Origin: Desulfovibrio sp.
GTDB lineage: Bacteria > Desulfobacterota > Desulfovibrionia > Desulfovibrionales > Desulfovibrionaceae
DNA length: 58,323 nucleotides
Assembly (NCBI GenBank): GCA_031291035.1
Contig: JAISLI010000029.1
Coordinates: 1-58,323, forward strand
Direction of reading: 5' to 3'
The notes under the pieces are model-generated. The model saw nothing but the letters and a program-made list of their open reading frames with translations. It made no database searches and had not been told where the DNA came from. The translations under genes were made by a program, and so were the position numbers. How positions within the stretch are numbered: the first letter of the stretch is position 1; each line of letters starts with the position of its first letter. Positions 16,998 through 26,154 of this stretch are shown here, one piece after another.

Positions 16998-17145
16998 TCA
17001 AGACGCTACGTATAATTGCTGGCATGTCGCATGACGTATTGCATCGCGGCGCGTTTCGGTCTATATAAGGATTGGCAATACCGCGTTGCCGACGGCAGGG
17101 CGGACATTTCGTATTTTTTTGCTTTTCCATTCCCCGGAGGTTCGC

Positions 17146-18288
17146 ATGGCTTTCCCCCCCATGAAAATAGGCGATCTTACGGCCAGAATTCCTGTGGTGC
17201 AGGGCGGCATGGGCGTGGGCATATCCCTGTCCCGTCTGGCTTCGGCGGTGGCCAACCAGGGCGGTATAGGCGTTATCGCCGGCGCCATGATCGGCATGCG
17301 GGAGCCTGATGTCGCCACAAATCCCGTGGAGGCCAACGTGCGCGCCTTGCGCGAGGAAATACTCAAGGCCAGGGAAATGACCAGCGGCATTGTCGGCGTC
17401 AACATCATGGTTGCCCTGACCACCTTCAGCCAGATGGTGCGCGCCGCCATTGAAAACAGGGTGGACATCATTTTTTCCGGCGCCGGGCTGCCCACGGACA
17501 TGCCCCGTTATCTGCTGGAACTGTGCGAAAGCAAAAAAGAGGAATTCAGGACAAAACTTGTGCCCATTGTTTCCTCGGCCAGAGCCGCCACCATTCTTCT
17601 GAAGAAATGGCTCTCCCGTTTTGATTATCTGCCCGACGCCTTCGTGGTGGAAGGGCCCAAGGCCGGAGGGCATCTGGGTTTCAAGTCGGACGAAATCCAG
17701 AATCCTTCTTTTGCCCTGGAAAAACTCGTGCCCGAGATGGTGGAGGCTGTCAAGCCCTACGAAAACAAAAAAGGCCGCGCCGTGCCGGTTATTGCCGCCG
17801 GCGGCGTATACAGCGGCGCCGACATCAAGCGCTTTCTGGATTTGGGAGCGGCCGGCGTGCAGATGGGCACACGTTTCGTCGCCACCCACGAGTGCGATGC
17901 CGACGAACGCTTCAAACAGAATTACCTCGCCGCCAGGGCGGAGGACGTGACCATCATTTCCAGTCCTGTGGGCATGCCGGGACGCGCCTTGTACAATCAG
18001 TTTATCGAAGCCGCCCGCGAAGGGCTGAAAAAGCCCTTCAAGTGTATTTTTCACTGCGTGAGCACCTGCCAGCAGGAAAAAACGCCCTACTGCATCGCCC
18101 AGGCGCTTATCAACGCCATGAAGGGCAATCTGGAGCGCGGTTTTGCCTTTTGCGGGGCCAATGTCTTTCGCGTGAACGAGATTGTCTCCGTGCGGGAGCT
18201 GATGGAAACCCTCCAGCGCGAATTTGACGAGACCGTCGCCTCCATCGGCGAGAGTATGCACAACGTGTTGCAGTCCGTGAAAAACTGA
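17146..18288 (+). CDS. NAD(P)H-dependent flavin oxidoreductase (nitronate monooxygenase / FabK-like)
   Basis: A 380-residue TIM-barrel flavoprotein starting at the ATG behind GGAGG. Family motifs are PVVQGGMGVGISLSRLA, GVNIMVAL, VEGPKAGGHLG and the FMN phosphate site PVIAAGGVYSGADI with GVQMGTRF. The C-terminal extension has several Cys residues (FHCVSTC, YCIAQAL, FAFCGANVF), a layout common in anaerobes but of unclear role. Substrate is uncertain: nitronates, or an enoyl-ACP in the FabK branch. It heads a five-gene co-directional run; the M16 gene starts 13 bases after its stop. A TATAAT at 17011-17016 may be its -10 element. The gap 16998-17145 is otherwise featureless. Confidence 0.8.
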   Translation: MAFPPMKIGDLTARIPVVQGGMGVGISLSRLASAVANQGGIGVIAGAMIGMREPDVATNPVEANVRALREEILKAREMTSGIVGVNIMVALTTFSQMVRAAIENRVDIIFSGAGLPTDMPRYLLELCESKKEEFRTKLVPIVSSARAATILLKKWLSRFDYLPDAFVVEGPKAGGHLGFKSDEIQNPSFALEKLVPEMVEAVKPYENKKGRAVPVIAAGGVYSGADIKRFLDLGAAGVQMGTRFVATHECDADERFKQNYLAARAEDVTIISSPVGMPGRALYNQFIEAAREGLKKPFKCIFHCVSTCQQEKTPYCIAQALINAMKGNLERGFAFCGANVFRVNEIVSVRELMETLQREFDETVASIGESMHNVLQSVKN

Positions 18289-18301
18289 ACCCGGCCGCCG
18301 C

Positions 18302-21220
18302 ATGAAAGATACAGGGAGCACGCACGGTTTCAGCCTGCTGAGGGAAGAGCGCCTCAGCGAGATCGGCGGCGTGGCCCGTTTGTGGAGGCATGCCGCCACA
18401 GGCGCGCAGCTGCTTTCCATTGTCAATGGGGACGAAAACAAGTGCTTCGGCGTGAGCTTTCGCACCCCGCCTTCAGATTCCACGGGCGTGGCGCACATTC
18501 TGGAGCACTCCGTTCTCTGCGGGTCACGCAAGTACCCCGTCAGAGAGCCTTTTGTGGAGCTGCTCAAGGGATCCCTGCAAACTTTTCTGAATGCCTTCAC
18601 GTTTCCCGACAAGACCTGCTATCCTGTGGCGAGCGCGAATTTGCGGGATTTTTACAACCTTGTGGACGTCTATCTGGACGCCGTTTTTCATCCCCTCCTG
18701 ACTCAGGACATTTTTCGCCAGGAAGGCTGGCATGTTGAGGCGTCCCCCCCCCATGCCTCCTGGGCGTTCAAGGGTGTTGTCTACAATGAAATGAAAGGAG
18801 TCTACTCCTCGCCGGATTCCCTGCTGGCCGAGCAGAGCCAGCAGGCGCTTTTTCCGGATACCCTTTACAGTCTGGATTCCGGCGGCAACCCGGAGCATAT
18901 CCCGGACCTCTCCTACGAGGACTTTTGCGATTTTCACAGGCGTTATTACCATCCAGGCAACGCCCGTTTCTTTTTCTGGGGGGATGACCCCGAACCGCGG
19001 CGCCTTGCCCGCATTGATGCCGAACTGCAAGGTTACGGGCCGGGAACCGTCGATTCCGCCGTACCTCTGCAGACGCCCAAAATCCTGGGCGGGCGTGTGG
19101 AAAAAACCTATGCCGCCGCGGAAGGCGAAACCCGCGCGTTGTTTACCGTCAACTGGCTGCTCGGCGAGCGCGGGGATTGTGAGCTGGCCATGCTCATGGC
19201 AATGCTGGAGCATATTCTGGAAGGACTGCCGGGGTCTCCCCTGCGCAAGGCGCTCATCAGCTCCGGCCTGGGTGAAGACACCGCCGGCTGCGGGCTGGAA
19301 ACGGATTTGCGCCAGATGTATTATTCCACCGGGCTCAGGGGCGTCGCGCCGGGGGCCGTTGACACGGCGGAAAAACTGATTTTTGATACGCTCGCGCGTC
19401 TGGCGGAAAAAGGCGTGGACGCCGCCGCGGTGGAGGCCGCCGTCAACAGCGTGGAATTCGTCTGCAGAGAGAACAATTCCGGGCGGTTCCCGCGCGGCCT
19501 CGTCGCCATGATTCAGGCGCTCTCCACCTGGCTGTACGACGGCGATCCTCTGGCCCCGCTGGCTTTTGAAAAATCCTTGGCCGCTGTCAAAAGACGTCTC
19601 GGCTGTGGGGAAAAAATCTTTGAAAACCTTGTCAGGGACCGGTTTCTGGAAAATCGTCACCGGATATCCGTGGTTCTGAGCCCGGACGAAAATCTGGGAC
19701 GGGCGCGCGAAGCGGCGGAAAAATCCCGGCTGGATATGTTGCGCGCGCGCAGCGACGGGAAGGCTCGCCGCGTTCTGGCCGAGCAGACGCGACGCCTGCG
19801 GGAGGCCCAGCTTACGCCGGACAGCCCGGAGGCACTGGCGACCATTCCCTGTCTTGCCCCCGATGACCTGCCCCGAAAAAACGCGGCTATCCCCTGCCGC
19901 GAGAAACGCCTGCCTCATCTGACCCTGAGCCATGAACTCCCCACAAACGGCATCGCCTATGTATCGCTGCTTATGCCCATGCGCCGCCTGCCGGACAACC
20001 TTGTCGGCCTTCTGCCCTTGTTTTTGCGTTCCCTGACGGAGTGCGGCACGGCCAGACGCGATTTCACGCGGCTGGGAGAATGGATGGCAGCCAAAACCGG
20101 CGGTCTCGGGGCGGGCACCTTCATCGGCGTGACGAACGGCGCGCGTGACACGGTGCGCTACCTGAGCCTGACGGGCAAGGCGGTATACGAAAAAATTCCC
20201 GATCTGTTCCGGATTTTCCGGGAAATATTGCTGGAACCGCAAAGAGATGCCGCCGTGCTTGAGGATCGTCTGCGCGAGATGCTGCTGGAGGAAAAGGCCC
20301 GACTGGAGCAGGGTCTGCAAACCGCCGGCAATGTGGCGACAGGACTGCGCCTGCGCGCGCGGTTCACCGGCGCTGACGCGCTGGCCGAGCGCACGTCGGG
20401 GATAAGCTATCTGGATTCCGTGCGTGACGCGCTGAGACGGCTGGAGCGGGAGGCGGAAGCGGTTCTGGCGGATATGGAAAACCTGCGGGCTTTGCTTGTC
20501 GCGCGTGACGGCGCTCTTTTCGACTGCACGGCGGAGGCGGGCGGCATCGCCTTGGCGGAACGACATGCCGGCGAACTTCTGGATGACCTTCCCCCGCGTG
20601 CCCACATCGCTCCGGACAGGCCGGTTCCCATGATTCTGCCCGGGGCGGAGGCCTTTATAGCCCCTGTGATGGTGAACTATGTGGGAAAGGCTGCCGACAT
20701 CTATGACCTGGGCTACGTCTGGCACGGCTCCGCCAGTGTGATCCTGCGCTACTTGCGCATGGGGCGGCTTTGGGAAACCGTGCGCGTGCGCGGCGGGGCT
20801 TATGGCGTCTCCTGCTCGCTCGACAGGCTGAGCGGTGTTTTGGTTTTTTCTTCCTACCGTGACCCCAATGTGCGGGAAACTCTCGCCGCGTATGATAATC
20901 TGGCTGATTTTCTGCGGGATTTCACACCGGATGCCGATGAGCTTTCCCGCGCCGTGGTGGGGGCCATAGGCGACATGGACGCCTATATGTTGCCAGACGC
21001 CAGGGGCGCGCGAGCTTTGGCCCGGTACCTGACGGGGTTGACGGAGGAGGAAAGACAGAAAACACGCGAGGAAATATTTGCGGTTACGCCGCAACATTTC
21101 AGGGAATTCGCGGAGGTGCTCGCCGAAGTGGCCCGCAGGGGGGCGGTGTGTGTGCTGGGCGGCTCAGACGCTGAAGAATGCGCAAAGGTCGAAGGCTGGC
21201 CGGTAAGGAATTTGCTGTGA
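18302..21220 (+). CDS. M16C zinc metallopeptidase (presequence-protease/falcilysin type)
   Basis: A 972-residue protein containing the inverted zinc motif HILEH in the segment GVAHILEHSVLCGSRKYPV, followed by FVELLKGSLQTFLNAFTFPDKTCYPVAS. These are typical of the PreP/falcilysin subgroup, a single chain with two M16 halves. A distal Glu of the zinc site is expected near YNEMKGVYSS. The second half contains the usual RGGAYGVSCS block. Likely role: degradation of oligopeptides or signal-type peptides in the cytosol; there is no signal peptide. Its stop codon overlaps the GTG of the next gene (GTGA). Confidence 0.9.
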   Translation: MKDTGSTHGFSLLREERLSEIGGVARLWRHAATGAQLLSIVNGDENKCFGVSFRTPPSDSTGVAHILEHSVLCGSRKYPVREPFVELLKGSLQTFLNAFTFPDKTCYPVASANLRDFYNLVDVYLDAVFHPLLTQDIFRQEGWHVEASPPHASWAFKGVVYNEMKGVYSSPDSLLAEQSQQALFPDTLYSLDSGGNPEHIPDLSYEDFCDFHRRYYHPGNARFFFWGDDPEPRRLARIDAELQGYGPGTVDSAVPLQTPKILGGRVEKTYAAAEGETRALFTVNWLLGERGDCELAMLMAMLEHILEGLPGSPLRKALISSGLGEDTAGCGLETDLRQMYYSTGLRGVAPGAVDTAEKLIFDTLARLAEKGVDAAAVEAAVNSVEFVCRENNSGRFPRGLVAMIQALSTWLYDGDPLAPLAFEKSLAAVKRRLGCGEKIFENLVRDRFLENRHRISVVLSPDENLGRAREAAEKSRLDMLRARSDGKARRVLAEQTRRLREAQLTPDSPEALATIPCLAPDDLPRKNAAIPCREKRLPHLTLSHELPTNGIAYVSLLMPMRRLPDNLVGLLPLFLRSLTECGTARRDFTRLGEWMAAKTGGLGAGTFIGVTNGARDTVRYLSLTGKAVYEKIPDLFRIFREILLEPQRDAAVLEDRLREMLLEEKARLEQGLQTAGNVATGLRLRARFTGADALAERTSGISYLDSVRDALRRLEREAEAVLADMENLRALLVARDGALFDCTAEAGGIALAERHAGELLDDLPPRAHIAPDRPVPMILPGAEAFIAPVMVNYVGKAADIYDLGYVWHGSASVILRYLRMGRLWETVRVRGGAYGVSCSLDRLSGVLVFSSYRDPNVRETLAAYDNLADFLRDFTPDADELSRAVVGAIGDMDAYMLPDARGARALARYLTGLTEEERQKTREEIFAVTPQHFREFAEVLAEVARRGAVCVLGGSDAEECAKVEGWPVRNLL

Positions 21221-21996
21221 TTTCGGCTTCCGCCCGCCGACCGGCCCCGTTCCGCGTTCTCGCCGCGCCCTCTCGCGTCCTTCCCGGAACTGTGGCGGAA
21301 AACGCGCGCTTCTTATGCGGCCGTGTGGCCGAGGTCGCCCTTTGTTTTTTTGAATGCAGCGCCTGTCTGGCCTATACTGAATCCGATATGCCGCCGGAAT
21401 TGACGGATTTGCCATTTTCCTGGCATGTGCATCTGCCGTGCGATCTGCCGTGGCCCGCGCGGCCCGGTCCGGACGGCGCGGCCCGCAAGACGGCGGAGCG
21501 GGCTTTGGCGGTTTTTGACAGAGCGGCTTTCCTCGCCCCGGGATACGCCGTGCTTCACCCTCCGTGGGGCGCGCCCGCTTTCAAGCGGCGGCTTCTGCGG
21601 GATTTCGCGCGGGCTTGGCGGCGGAGCAGCGCTGTCCCCCTGCTGCTCGAAAACATCTCCGGTTGCGACATTGTGGAACTGGGGGACGGTTTTTTGCAAG
21701 AGCACGGTTTCGGTTTGTGCCTGGATGTGGGGCACCTTCTGGGGTATGGGCAAACAGACCTGCTGTCCTCAACCTTGCCGGAAACAGCCGATGTTGTCCA
21801 CTGGAGCGCGCCCGGCGCAAGGGACGAGCATTTGCCGCTCACTGCCCTGACGCCCAGGCAATTGGCCGCGGCGACGGATCTGGCGGCCCGTTTTGCCGGC
21901 AATCCGGTTCATCTGGTGGAAATCTTTCACTGGCCGGGCGTGGAATCCTCTCTCCCGGTTCTGGAGAGACTGACCGGCGGCGGGTATTTGCCATGA
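21217..21996 (+). CDS. cbiR: Cobamide-remodelling phosphodiesterase CbiR (TIM-barrel)
   Basis: A 259-residue protein of the AP-endonuclease/xylose-isomerase-like TIM-barrel fold. VLPGTVAENARFLCGRV, LCFFE, FSWHVHLPCDLPW and LCLDVGHLLGYG fit the CbiR family, which opens the nucleotide loop of cobamides so that the corrinoid can be re-fitted with another lower base. I chose the GTG at 21217: it is preceded by AAGGAA and overlaps the M16 stop codon. An upstream ATG at 21178 would lie inside the M16 gene. It overlaps the DHH gene by 4 bases. A generic sugar-isomerase-like function cannot be excluded without a search. Confidence 0.7.
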   Translation: MISASARRPAPFRVLAAPSRVLPGTVAENARFLCGRVAEVALCFFECSACLAYTESDMPPELTDLPFSWHVHLPCDLPWPARPGPDGAARKTAERALAVFDRAAFLAPGYAVLHPPWGAPAFKRRLLRDFARAWRRSSAVPLLLENISGCDIVELGDGFLQEHGFGLCLDVGHLLGYGQTDLLSSTLPETADVVHWSAPGARDEHLPLTALTPRQLAAATDLAARFAGNPVHLVEIFHWPGVESSLPVLERLTGGGYLP

Positions 21997-23003
21997 CCGG
22001 CGGCGATGATGTCACCCGCTTCAAACAGTGGCGCGGCGGCCTGTGCAAAACCGACCGCTGGTGTGTGCTGATAAACGCCGATCCGGACGCGCTGGCCAGC
22101 GCCATGGCCCTGAAGCGTATTCTGCTCAACCATGCGCACAGTATGGAGATTTTGCGCATCAACGAGGTGACGCGGCCGGACAATCTGGCCATGATCCGCG
22201 ATCTGCGCATTCCGGTGAAGCCTTGGGCTCCGGAAAAATCGGCGGCCTTCAGCCACTTCGCCATTGTGGATTCCCAGCCGCATCACAACGGGCTTTTTGA
22301 GGGCATCTCTTTTTCTCTGATTGTGGATCATCATTCACTGCCGCCGGAACACGCCCAACCTTCGGAGGCTTTCTGCTGTATCCGTCCGGAGTTCGGCTCC
22401 ACCAGCACCATTATGGCCCATTTTCTTCACAGTTTGCGCATACGCCCCACCACGCGCCTGGCAACCGCGCTGCTTTACGGCATACGCACGGATACGGCCA
22501 CCTTTGAGCGGGGCGGCAGCGACAAGGATTTGCGCGCCTGGCAATGGCTTTTTCGCTTCGCGGATCTCAATCTGCTGCGCCGCATCATCCGTAGCGAATA
22601 TTTGCGCGAATGGCTGCCGGCCTTTTCCCAGGCATTCCGTTCCCTCAAAGACTGCCGGGGCGGCGGGGTCTATGTTTCCCTGCACCATGTCAAAAGCGCG
22701 GACCTGCTGGTGGGGATAGCGGATTTTTTCACCAAGGTGCAGGATTTGCGATGGGTGGCGGTGAGCGGTATTGTGGACAAAACCGTGGTGGTGGTCTTTC
22801 GCGGTGACGGCGGGCGTGACATAGGCCGTCTGGCTGACGCCTGTTTTTACGATGTGGGCACGGCCGGGGGGCACAGAATGATGGGCAGGGCGGAATTTCC
22901 CCTGGCTGTTGTGCCCGTGGACGTCAAACCTGCGGATTTTATTTTTCTGCGTCTGCAAAATCGCAAACTGCGCCATCCCCGACCTCGTGATCAATCTGCT
23001 TGA
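21993..23003 (+). CDS. DHH-family phosphoesterase (NrnA/RecJ-like fold)
   Basis: A 336-residue protein with a DHH domain. The first metal motif is VLINADPDALASAMAL, the third is the family signature DHH in IVDHHSLP, and a middle motif is FAIVDSQPHH. The C-terminal DHHA1-like part includes GGGVYVSLHHV and GGHRMMGRAEFP. Such enzymes hydrolyse nano-RNA, pAp or cyclic dinucleotides; the exact substrate cannot be read from sequence. The start at 21993 forms an ATGA overlap with cbiR. The 3' end overlaps rlmN by 17 bases. Confidence 0.85.
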   Translation: MTGGDDVTRFKQWRGGLCKTDRWCVLINADPDALASAMALKRILLNHAHSMEILRINEVTRPDNLAMIRDLRIPVKPWAPEKSAAFSHFAIVDSQPHHNGLFEGISFSLIVDHHSLPPEHAQPSEAFCCIRPEFGSTSTIMAHFLHSLRIRPTTRLATALLYGIRTDTATFERGGSDKDLRAWQWLFRFADLNLLRRIIRSEYLREWLPAFSQAFRSLKDCRGGGVYVSLHHVKSADLLVGIADFFTKVQDLRWVAVSGIVDKTVVVVFRGDGGRDIGRLADACFYDVGTAGGHRMMGRAEFPLAVVPVDVKPADFIFLRLQNRKLRHPRPRDQSA

Positions 23004-24069
23004 CTTCACCCTGCCGGAGCTTGCCGCCTGGATGAAGACGGAACTGGACGAGCCCGCCTTCCGGGCGACGCAGGTTTGGCAATGGCTTTGGCAGAAGTTG
23101 GCGCGCGACTTCGGGGACATGAGCAATGTCTCCGTGTCCTGTCGCGCAAAGCTGGCCGGGCGTTTCTTTATTGGCTGGCCCGAGGTGAAACTTGTGCGGG
23201 AAAGCCGCGACGGCACGACAAAATTTCTGCTGCGTCTGCACGACGGCGCCTTGGTGGAAACCGTGCTCATTCCCTCGGATTCCCGTGGGGGCGCGCGGCG
23301 CTGGACGCAGTGCCTTTCCTGTCAGGTGGGCTGTGCCATGGGGTGTACGTTTTGCGCCACCGGGCAGGCGGGCTTTGAGCGCAATATGCGCATGGGAGAA
23401 ATTTTGGGGCAGGTGCTGGTGGCCCGCGCCCACTTGGGCGACAGACGGCCGGATCATCCCGTGCTGCGCAACCTGGTTTTCATGGGCATGGGCGAGCCTT
23501 TGCTCAACCTGGAAGAAGTCCTGCGCGCCCTGCAATGCCTCAACAGCGACAGGGGACTCAATTTTTCACCGCGCCGGATTACCGTCTCCACCTGCGGTCT
23601 GGAAAGGGGCCTTCAGGAGCTCGGTCAAAGCGGCCTGTGTTATCTCGCCGTGTCCCTGCACGCGCCCAGCCAGAGCCTGCGCGAAAAAATCATGCCCAAG
23701 GCGGCGCGCTGGCCGCTCCCCGACCTGATTGAAGCGCTCAAAACCTATCCGCTCAAAACGCGGGAGCGCATTACCCTGGAATATCTGCTTATAAACGGCG
23801 TCAACGACAACCCGCGGCACGCTCTGGAACTGGCCCGTCTTGTGGGCGAAGTCAGGGGCAAGCTCAATCTTATCGTCTATAACCCGGTTGAGGGGCTTCC
23901 CTATGCGCCCCCTCAGCCGGAAAAAATTCTCGCCTTTGAGCAATGTCTGTGGAAGCGCCGCGTCACGGCGGTGGTGCGCAAAAGCAAGGGCCAGGACATC
24001 AGCGCCGCCTGCGGCCAGCTCAGGGCCGATCTTGCGCCCGGACAATTTGCCGCGCCGGGCAGCATGTGA
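22987..24069 (+). CDS. rlmN: 23S rRNA A2503 / tRNA A37 C2-methyltransferase (radical SAM)
   Basis: A 360-residue RlmN protein. The radical-SAM cluster motif is CAMGCTFCATGQ, followed by MGMGEPLLN, ITVSTCGL and VSLHAP. The segment WTQCLSCQVGC and the C-terminal GQDISAACGQL contain the Cys pair used in the methyl-Cys mechanism. The GTG at 22987 (INLLDFTLPEL) gives the usual N-terminus; longer starts would include residues from the overlapping DHH gene. It is the last gene of the operon that begins at 17146. Confidence 0.93.
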   Translation: MINLLDFTLPELAAWMKTELDEPAFRATQVWQWLWQKLARDFGDMSNVSVSCRAKLAGRFFIGWPEVKLVRESRDGTTKFLLRLHDGALVETVLIPSDSRGGARRWTQCLSCQVGCAMGCTFCATGQAGFERNMRMGEILGQVLVARAHLGDRRPDHPVLRNLVFMGMGEPLLNLEEVLRALQCLNSDRGLNFSPRRITVSTCGLERGLQELGQSGLCYLAVSLHAPSQSLREKIMPKAARWPLPDLIEALKTYPLKTRERITLEYLLINGVNDNPRHALELARLVGEVRGKLNLIVYNPVEGLPYAPPQPEKILAFEQCLWKRRVTAVVRKSKGQDISAACGQLRADLAPGQFAAPGSM

Positions 24070-24102
24070 GACTACAGCGACTAGAGCGTTTTAACTTTCA
24101 AT

Positions 24103-24310
24103 TTATATATATCCAGCTGATTCAAACCAGCCCCCGGCATCGGTCGCGGTGACCATGCCCGGGGCTGTGCCTGTGGAGCAATGCAGCTCTTCGTTTGTTC
24201 GCGGCTTCAGACCGCGCAGGATTTGTTTTTACTTTACTCCACATCTTTTCAATGGGATTCAAGTCGGGGCTGTACGCGGGAAGAAATTTCACCTCCGCGT
24301 GGCAGGACTG
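24103..24310 (-). pseudogene. IS630-family transposase, C-terminal fragment, frameshifted
   Basis: The minus strand encodes FLPAYSPDLNPIEKMWSKVK, the conserved C-terminal DDE region of IS630 transposases. After a +1/-1 frame change near 24222 it continues as LRGLKPRTNEEL ... TATDAGGWFESAGYI and stops at 24103. Only about 70 residues remain, so it is inactive. It lies between the convergent ends of rlmN and lldP. Confidence 0.8.
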
Positions 24311-24336
24311 ATAATTGCCTTCATGTGCTGTAGAGC

Positions 24337-24374
24337 AAAGCACGGGCATAAGTCAAACTTCGTGCCCGTGCTTT
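24337..24374. terminator. Strong hairpin, probable terminator of the lactate operon
   Basis: AAAGCACGGGCA (24337-24348) pairs perfectly with TGCCCGTGCTTT (24363-24374) around a 14-base loop. It lies 26 bases beyond the lldP stop codon on the minus strand. The flanking A/T tracts allow it to work in both directions, which suits the convergent rlmN and lldP genes. Confidence 0.75.
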
Positions 24375-24399
24375 GTCAAACAGACATGTTTGCCGCGCC

Positions 24400-26073
24400 T
24401 TACGGCAGCATCCACTTGAGCGGATAGGCCTGAAGCAGCGTGATGATGCACACCACGCCGGTCATGGCCAGCGAATGGAAAATGGTGAAGCGGAAGAGGT
24501 CTCCCTCCTGCCCGACCATGCCGGTAGCCGAGGTGGCCACGGAGATGGACTGCGGAGAAATCATCTTGCCGGTAACGCCGCCGGAAGAGTTGGAGGCGAC
24601 CGTCAGATAGGGATCAACGCCCACCTGCTGGGCTGTGGTGGCTTGCAGGCTGCTGAACAGGGCATTGGACGAGGTGTCCGACCCGGTCAGAAATACGCCG
24701 AGCCAGCCGAGTAGCGGAGCGAAGAAGGGGAACAGCGCGCCGGTTTTGGTGAAGGCCAGGCCCAGCGTGCAGCTCATGCCGGAATAGTTCATGATGTAGG
24801 CAAGGCCCAGAATCATGGAAATGGTCACAATGGGGAAGCGCAGTTGGTAGCAGGTGCGCTTGAAGCAGGCAAGGGCCTTGCCGATGCTGTAATTCGGCAT
24901 GATAAAGGCGGCAATGATTCCGGAAAGGAAGATGGCCGTGCCGCCCGCCGAGACGAAGTTGAAGTTGTACTTCGCGGCGTAAATCTTGGCGGCCTTCACT
25001 ATGGGCGCCGTCTGCTCGACCGCGCCGTCCAGACCGGGCCAGGCTATGCCGAGGGCGAATCCTTCAATGCCCCTGACGGCGCCCTTGAAACTTCCCAGGC
25101 CCCAGACAGTCACAAAGGCTGCCAGAATAATATAGGGCATCCAGGCGCGCAGAATTTCGCCAGTGGCGTAGTTCGAGGCAGTCGGGCCTGAAGTGGCCTT
25201 TTCATCGGGGAAATGGAAAATGCTCTTGGGCTTCCACACGCGCAAAAGGAAAATAAGGCCGACAATGGTCACCATGGCGGAAAGGATATCCGGCAGATAG
25301 GGGCCCAGATAGTTGGAGGTCAGGAATTGCGTGCCGGCAAAGCACACGCCCGCGACGACCAGCGCCGGGACGATTTCCAGAGTGCGTTTGAAGCCGCACA
25401 TGGTGACGGAAACCCAGAAAGGCACTATGATGGACAGGAAAGGCAGTTGGCGGCCCACGATTTTACTGATGTGCAGCATCGCGGCGCCGTCGGCGTTCGG
25501 CAGGCCGGAAGCCGACCCGGCCACGATGATCGGTATGCCGATGGCGCCGAAGGCCACCGGAGCGGTGTTGGCGATAAGGCAGATCCCCGCCGCGTAAAGC
25601 GGGCTGAACCCGAGGCCCACCAGCATGGCCGCCGTGATGGCCACCGGGGTGCCGAAACCCGCTGTGCCTTCAATGAAGGAACCGAAGGCAAAAGCGATGA
25701 AGATGGCCTGCAGACGCCGGTCGTCCGTCATGCTCGCCAAGGAATTTTTGATGATTTCAAATTCGCCGGATTCCACCGTCATATTGTAGATCCATACGGC
25801 GGTGATGACAATCCAGATAATGGGGAAAAGCCCGAAGCAGGCCCCCATCACTGTGGAGTTGATGGCGAGGCCGACGGGCATGCCCCATACCGCGATGGCC
25901 AGAATGATGGCGGCCAGGGTTCCCGCGAAGGCGGCCTTGTGGCCGGCGGCGCGTTTGACCGCCAGCATGTAAAAGAGAATATACAGGGGAATCGCCGCGA
26001 CCAGGGCTGAAATCAGAAATTCCGGCATTCCCGACACTTTCAGAGGGTCGTAAATTTGCTGCCACTTTTCCAT
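24400..26073 (-). CDS. lldP: L-lactate permease (LctP family)
   Basis: A 557-residue polytopic inner-membrane protein with about 13-14 hydrophobic segments. Recognisable family blocks include GSFIEGTAGFGTPVAITAAM, LIANTAPVAFGAIGIPI and SGMSCTLGLAFTKTGALFPFFAPLLGWLGVFLTGSDTSSNALF. It imports lactate (or glycolate) by proton symport. It is the last gene of the minus-strand operon with the lactate-oxidising proteins. An 81-base gap with a 13-bp hairpin separates it from lutAB. Confidence 0.93.
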   Translation of the reverse strand: MEKWQQIYDPLKVSGMPEFLISALVAAIPLYILFYMLAVKRAAGHKAAFAGTLAAIILAIAVWGMPVGLAINSTVMGACFGLFPIIWIVITAVWIYNMTVESGEFEIIKNSLASMTDDRRLQAIFIAFAFGSFIEGTAGFGTPVAITAAMLVGLGFSPLYAAGICLIANTAPVAFGAIGIPIIVAGSASGLPNADGAAMLHISKIVGRQLPFLSIIVPFWVSVTMCGFKRTLEIVPALVVAGVCFAGTQFLTSNYLGPYLPDILSAMVTIVGLIFLLRVWKPKSIFHFPDEKATSGPTASNYATGEILRAWMPYIILAAFVTVWGLGSFKGAVRGIEGFALGIAWPGLDGAVEQTAPIVKAAKIYAAKYNFNFVSAGGTAIFLSGIIAAFIMPNYSIGKALACFKRTCYQLRFPIVTISMILGLAYIMNYSGMSCTLGLAFTKTGALFPFFAPLLGWLGVFLTGSDTSSNALFSSLQATTAQQVGVDPYLTVASNSSGGVTGKMISPQSISVATSATGMVGQEGDLFRFTIFHSLAMTGVVCIITLLQAYPLKWMLP

Positions 26074-26113
26074 ATGCGTTCCTCTCGTTACGTTGTTTAT
26101 GCCGTCCTGGCGT

Positions 26114-26146
26114 CCGCGCGCGTCAGGCCATAGCTGACGCGCGCGG
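26114..26146 (-). other. Intercistronic GC hairpin between lutAB and lldP
   Basis: CCGCGCGCGTCAG (26114-26126) pairs perfectly with CTGACGCGCGCGG (26134-26146) around a 7-base loop. No U-run follows in the direction of transcription. It is more likely an mRNA processing or stability element than a full terminator, and could set a different transcript level for the permease. Confidence 0.65.
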
Positions 26147-26154
26147 CCCGCCGG

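Noticed and set aside
18524-21097. 857-codon minus-strand frame across the M16 peptidase
   Set aside because: It is the antisense of a well-supported M16 gene. The residues are low-complexity Arg/Gly/Gln-rich with no motif.
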